A stretch of 64,000 nt of DNA from Bradyrhizobium lablabi (GTDB lineage: Bacteria > Pseudomonadota > Alphaproteobacteria > Rhizobiales > Xanthobacteraceae): positions 239,130 through 303,129 of the forward strand of contig NZ_LLYB01000081.1 of assembly GCF_001440475.1 (NCBI RefSeq). Reading direction: 5' to 3'. The notes under the pieces were generated by a model. The model saw only the letters and a list, made by a program, of their open reading frames with translations. It did not search any database and was not told the origin of the DNA. This document shows, piece after piece, positions 62,053 to 64,000 of the stretch (positions within the stretch are counted from its first letter, which is position 1; each line of letters starts with the position of its first letter). Made by a program: the position numbers and the translations under genes.

Positions 62053-63517
62053 GGCGGCGGCGCCAACCCCGGAAGGTCCAGCGAACTCAGGCAACGTCGT
62101 GCCGTTGCGCCCGTCGTCCCATACCCGGCGCGCCGAGCGAGAGTTCCTGCCGGCGGCGCTTGAGATTATCGAGACACCGGCCTCGCCAGCGGGCAGGGCC
62201 GTCGCCGCCACGCTGATCGTCTTCTTCCTGATCGCGCTGGCCTGGTCGATTTTCGGCCACATCGACATCATCGCGACCGCGCCGGGCAAGATCGTGCCGG
62301 TCGGCCGAACCAAGGTTATCCAGCCGCTGGAGACCGGCATGGTCACCGCCGTTCATGTCAGGGATGGAGACAGGGTCAAGGAAGGACAGATCCTTGTCGA
62401 GTTCGACCGTACCGCCAGCACCTCCGAGCGCAACCGCATCAGGCACGATTACTTGCGGTCGCGGCTGGATGTGGCGCGGCTGGCCGCGCTGCGTGCCGGC
62501 CTGGATGCCGGAACAGGCAGCGGCGAATTCGTTCCGCCGGAAGGCGCGCCTGCGTATGAAGTTTCGCGAACCCGGGCGTCGATGATTGCGCAGGCCGAAC
62601 AGCAGGCTGCGAAGATGTCGGCGCTCGACCAACAGATTGCCCAGAAGGTCGCGGAGGCTGAGGAAATTGCCGCTGTCATCGCCAAGCTCAATGCCGGGCT
62701 GCCCCTGATCGCAGAAACCGCCGAGGTCCGGGAAAGGGTCATGAAGATGGAGTTCGGCAACCGCATTGCCCACCTCGATGCGCAGTTGAAGCTGAGCGAG
62801 CAGCGCCACGACCTCGTCGTGCAGGAACGCCGTGCCGCTGAATCCCTCGCCGCCCGCAAGGCGCTGGAGGCGCAGCGCGAGCAGACCAGGGCGGAGTACG
62901 CCCGTGGCATCATGACCGAGTTGGCCGAAGCCGAGCCGAAAGTTGCGCAGTTCACGGAAGATCTGGTCAAGGCCGAAAAGCGCATGCAGGATCAGATCCT
63001 GCGGGCGCCGATCGACGGCACCGTGCAGCAGCTCGCGCTGCACACGATCGGCGGCGTGGTCACCCCGGCGCAGGCGCTGATGGTGGTGGTGCCGACCGGG
63101 GCGGGCATCGAGATCGAGGCGATGATCCCCAACAAGGATATCGGCTTTGTCCGCGAGGGCGATGACGCCGAGATCAAGATCGATACCTTCAATTTCACCC
63201 GATACGGCCTGTTGCACGGCAAGGTCTTGAGCGTGTCGCAGGACGCGGTGATCCGCGAAAAGCCGGCCAATACGGCCAATAGCGATCGCCAGTCGTCCGG
63301 ACAGGCGGCGCGATCCAGCGAGCCGCCCGGACAGGAACTGATCTTTGCCGCGCGCGTATCGCTCGACCGGACGAACATGCAGATCGACAATCGCGTGGTC
63401 GAGCTGGCTCCCGGCATGGCGACCACGGTCGAGATCAAGACCGGGCAGCGGCGCGTGATCGAGTATCTGCTTTCGCCCTTGCTGCGCTACAAGCAGGAGA
63501 GCTTGCGGGAAAGGTGA
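62039..63517 (+). CDS. Type I secretion periplasmic adaptor (HlyD family)
   Basis: The 492-residue protein overlaps the transporter gene by 14 nt. A short cytoplasmic N-terminus (about 50 residues) precedes one membrane helix (AATLIVFFLIALAWSIFG). The lipoyl-like half is TAPGKIVPVGRTKVIQPLE near residue 85 with VRDGDRVKEGQILVEFD. A long alpha-helical hairpin (residues about 175-315) spans the periplasm. The C-terminal beta-barrel has APIDGTVQQLALHTIGGVV near residue 325. It bridges the ABC transporter and an outer-membrane TolC-type channel. Confidence 0.93.
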   Translation: MKSAEAAAPTPEGPANSGNVVPLRPSSHTRRAEREFLPAALEIIETPASPAGRAVAATLIVFFLIALAWSIFGHIDIIATAPGKIVPVGRTKVIQPLETGMVTAVHVRDGDRVKEGQILVEFDRTASTSERNRIRHDYLRSRLDVARLAALRAGLDAGTGSGEFVPPEGAPAYEVSRTRASMIAQAEQQAAKMSALDQQIAQKVAEAEEIAAVIAKLNAGLPLIAETAEVRERVMKMEFGNRIAHLDAQLKLSEQRHDLVVQERRAAESLAARKALEAQREQTRAEYARGIMTELAEAEPKVAQFTEDLVKAEKRMQDQILRAPIDGTVQQLALHTIGGVVTPAQALMVVVPTGAGIEIEAMIPNKDIGFVREGDDAEIKIDTFNFTRYGLLHGKVLSVSQDAVIREKPANTANSDRQSSGQAARSSEPPGQELIFAARVSLDRTNMQIDNRVVELAPGMATTVEIKTGQRRVIEYLLSPLLRYKQESLRER

Positions 63518-63807
63518 CGAACACCGTCCAATGTCGTGCCCAAAACAGGGCGGGGCGGGCGTGTCGTCCACTTTTCACTTGCGCAACCATAAATTGGTGG
63601 TCTAGCTTCCGGCCTATCGGGTTGGGGGTATATGCGTTCTCGATAATTTCAACGCGCGGGCGCGCTTTGCAGGGAATAGCTAGGCTCGGCGTTCCATTCC
63701 TACCTTGACATGATCAATTGGGCGCGCTTCGCGGCGAACGCGCGGTGCTGTGCATGAGGGGAGCGTTGTTCTAGTATCCGGCGGCGCCTCGATAGCGGGA
63801 GCAATGG
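63518..63807. other. Gap between the adaptor gene and the last gene
   Basis: About 290 bases without a convincing gene; frames here are short and lack family features. A fairly A/T-rich stretch near 63580-63660 may hold a promoter. No terminator or known RNA was recognised. Confidence 0.4.
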
Positions 63808-64000
63808 ATGTCGGATACCAGGAAGACAGCGCCGAGGGGGCGGCGAGTGAACAAGTCCAAGACGGCAAGCAAAGCTGCCGCGGAACCGCTGCTCGGCGAG
63901 GCAGCGCTGAAGGAAGCCATGGCCTCGTTCGCGGCCGGTCAGAGCGCGCCGAGTGCACCGGGCACGGGCTCCGCGCAGGCCGGTGCGTCGGCGCCGGGCC
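63808..64000 (+). CDS. Start of an unknown protein, possible type I secretion substrate (cut by window end)
   Basis: The ATG at 63808 has GGGAG six bases upstream, and the frame stays open to the window edge (64 codons). The start is basic (MSDTRKTAPRGRRVNKSKT) and then becomes rich in alanine, glycine, serine and proline (FAAGQSAPSAPGTGSAQAG). There is no signal peptide, as expected for type I substrates, whose signal is C-terminal. An ATG at 63804 opens another frame, but that frame has no better ribosome site. Position after HlyB/HlyD genes makes a large secreted adhesin or RTX-type protein plausible, not proven. Confidence 0.55.
   Translation, partial: MSDTRKTAPRGRRVNKSKTASKAAAEPLLGEAALKEAMASFAAGQSAPSAPGTGSAQAGASAPG

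Overview
The window looks like a chromosomal stretch of a high-GC alphaproteobacterium, most probably of the Bradyrhizobium/Rhodopseudomonas group. This is an inference from G/C-rich third codon positions, frequent GTG and TTG starts, 4-nt ATGA-type overlaps inside long operons, and the dense packing of ABC importers with amidohydrolases. No rRNA, tRNA, CRISPR array or insertion sequence was seen. Nearly all genes are on the + strand.

Region 1 (1-6.1 kb): the end of a D-amino-acid-oxidase-type flavoenzyme, a Rid-family protein, a FadR-type regulator with a clear operator, a 3-hydroxyisobutyrate-dehydrogenase-type enzyme, a complete polar amino acid/opine importer (two permeases, ATPase, binding protein) and an RpiB-like isomerase. 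Region 2 (6.2-16.5 kb): a divergent LysR regulator, then one long operon with an N-carbamoyl-D-amino-acid hydrolase, an amino acid importer flanked by two binding proteins, a NodB-fold (polysaccharide-deacetylase family) hydrolase, an orphan oligopeptide-type binding protein and two amidohydrolases. Region 3 (16.6-24.7 kb): an Opp/Dpp-type importer behind a sigma-54-type promoter, a second D-carbamoylase, a flavin reductase and a convergent hydantoin racemase. Region 4 (24.8-34.9 kb): a D-hydantoinase, an epimerase, an SDR, a flavoprotein monooxygenase-like gene and a second Opp-type importer with fused ATPases. Region 5 (34.9-46.4 kb): a MarR regulator divergent from an amidohydrolase, a three-subunit molybdenum hydroxylase whose small subunit is fused to a CoxG domain, a branched-chain-type importer and a Rieske ferredoxin.

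Taken together, regions 2-5 look like one catabolic island for cyclic ureides, imides or N-heterocycles. A molybdenum hydroxylase could oxidise the ring, hydantoinase and amidohydrolases would open it, the racemase would interconvert 5-substituted hydantoins, and the D-carbamoylases would release CO2, ammonia and a D-amino acid that region 1 could oxidise. Four intergenic sites match the -24/-12 sigma-54 consensus with exact spacing (16594, 24738 on the minus strand, 29556, 35518), which suggests nitrogen-responsive control of the island. The true substrate is not visible from sequence.

Region 6 (46.4-50 kb) holds housekeeping or unrelated minus-strand genes: an arylformamidase-like hydrolase, a small membrane protein, a GreA/GreB factor and a HerA-type ATPase. 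Region 7 (50.2-59.5 kb) is a Ugp-type importer without its ATPase, with a glycerophosphodiesterase, PhoD phosphatase, inositol-phosphatase-family protein, SorC regulator, a broken xylulokinase-like pseudogene and a zinc alcohol dehydrogenase. Region 8 (59.9-64 kb) is a type I secretion ABC transporter and adaptor, followed by the start of a protein that runs off the window and could be its substrate.
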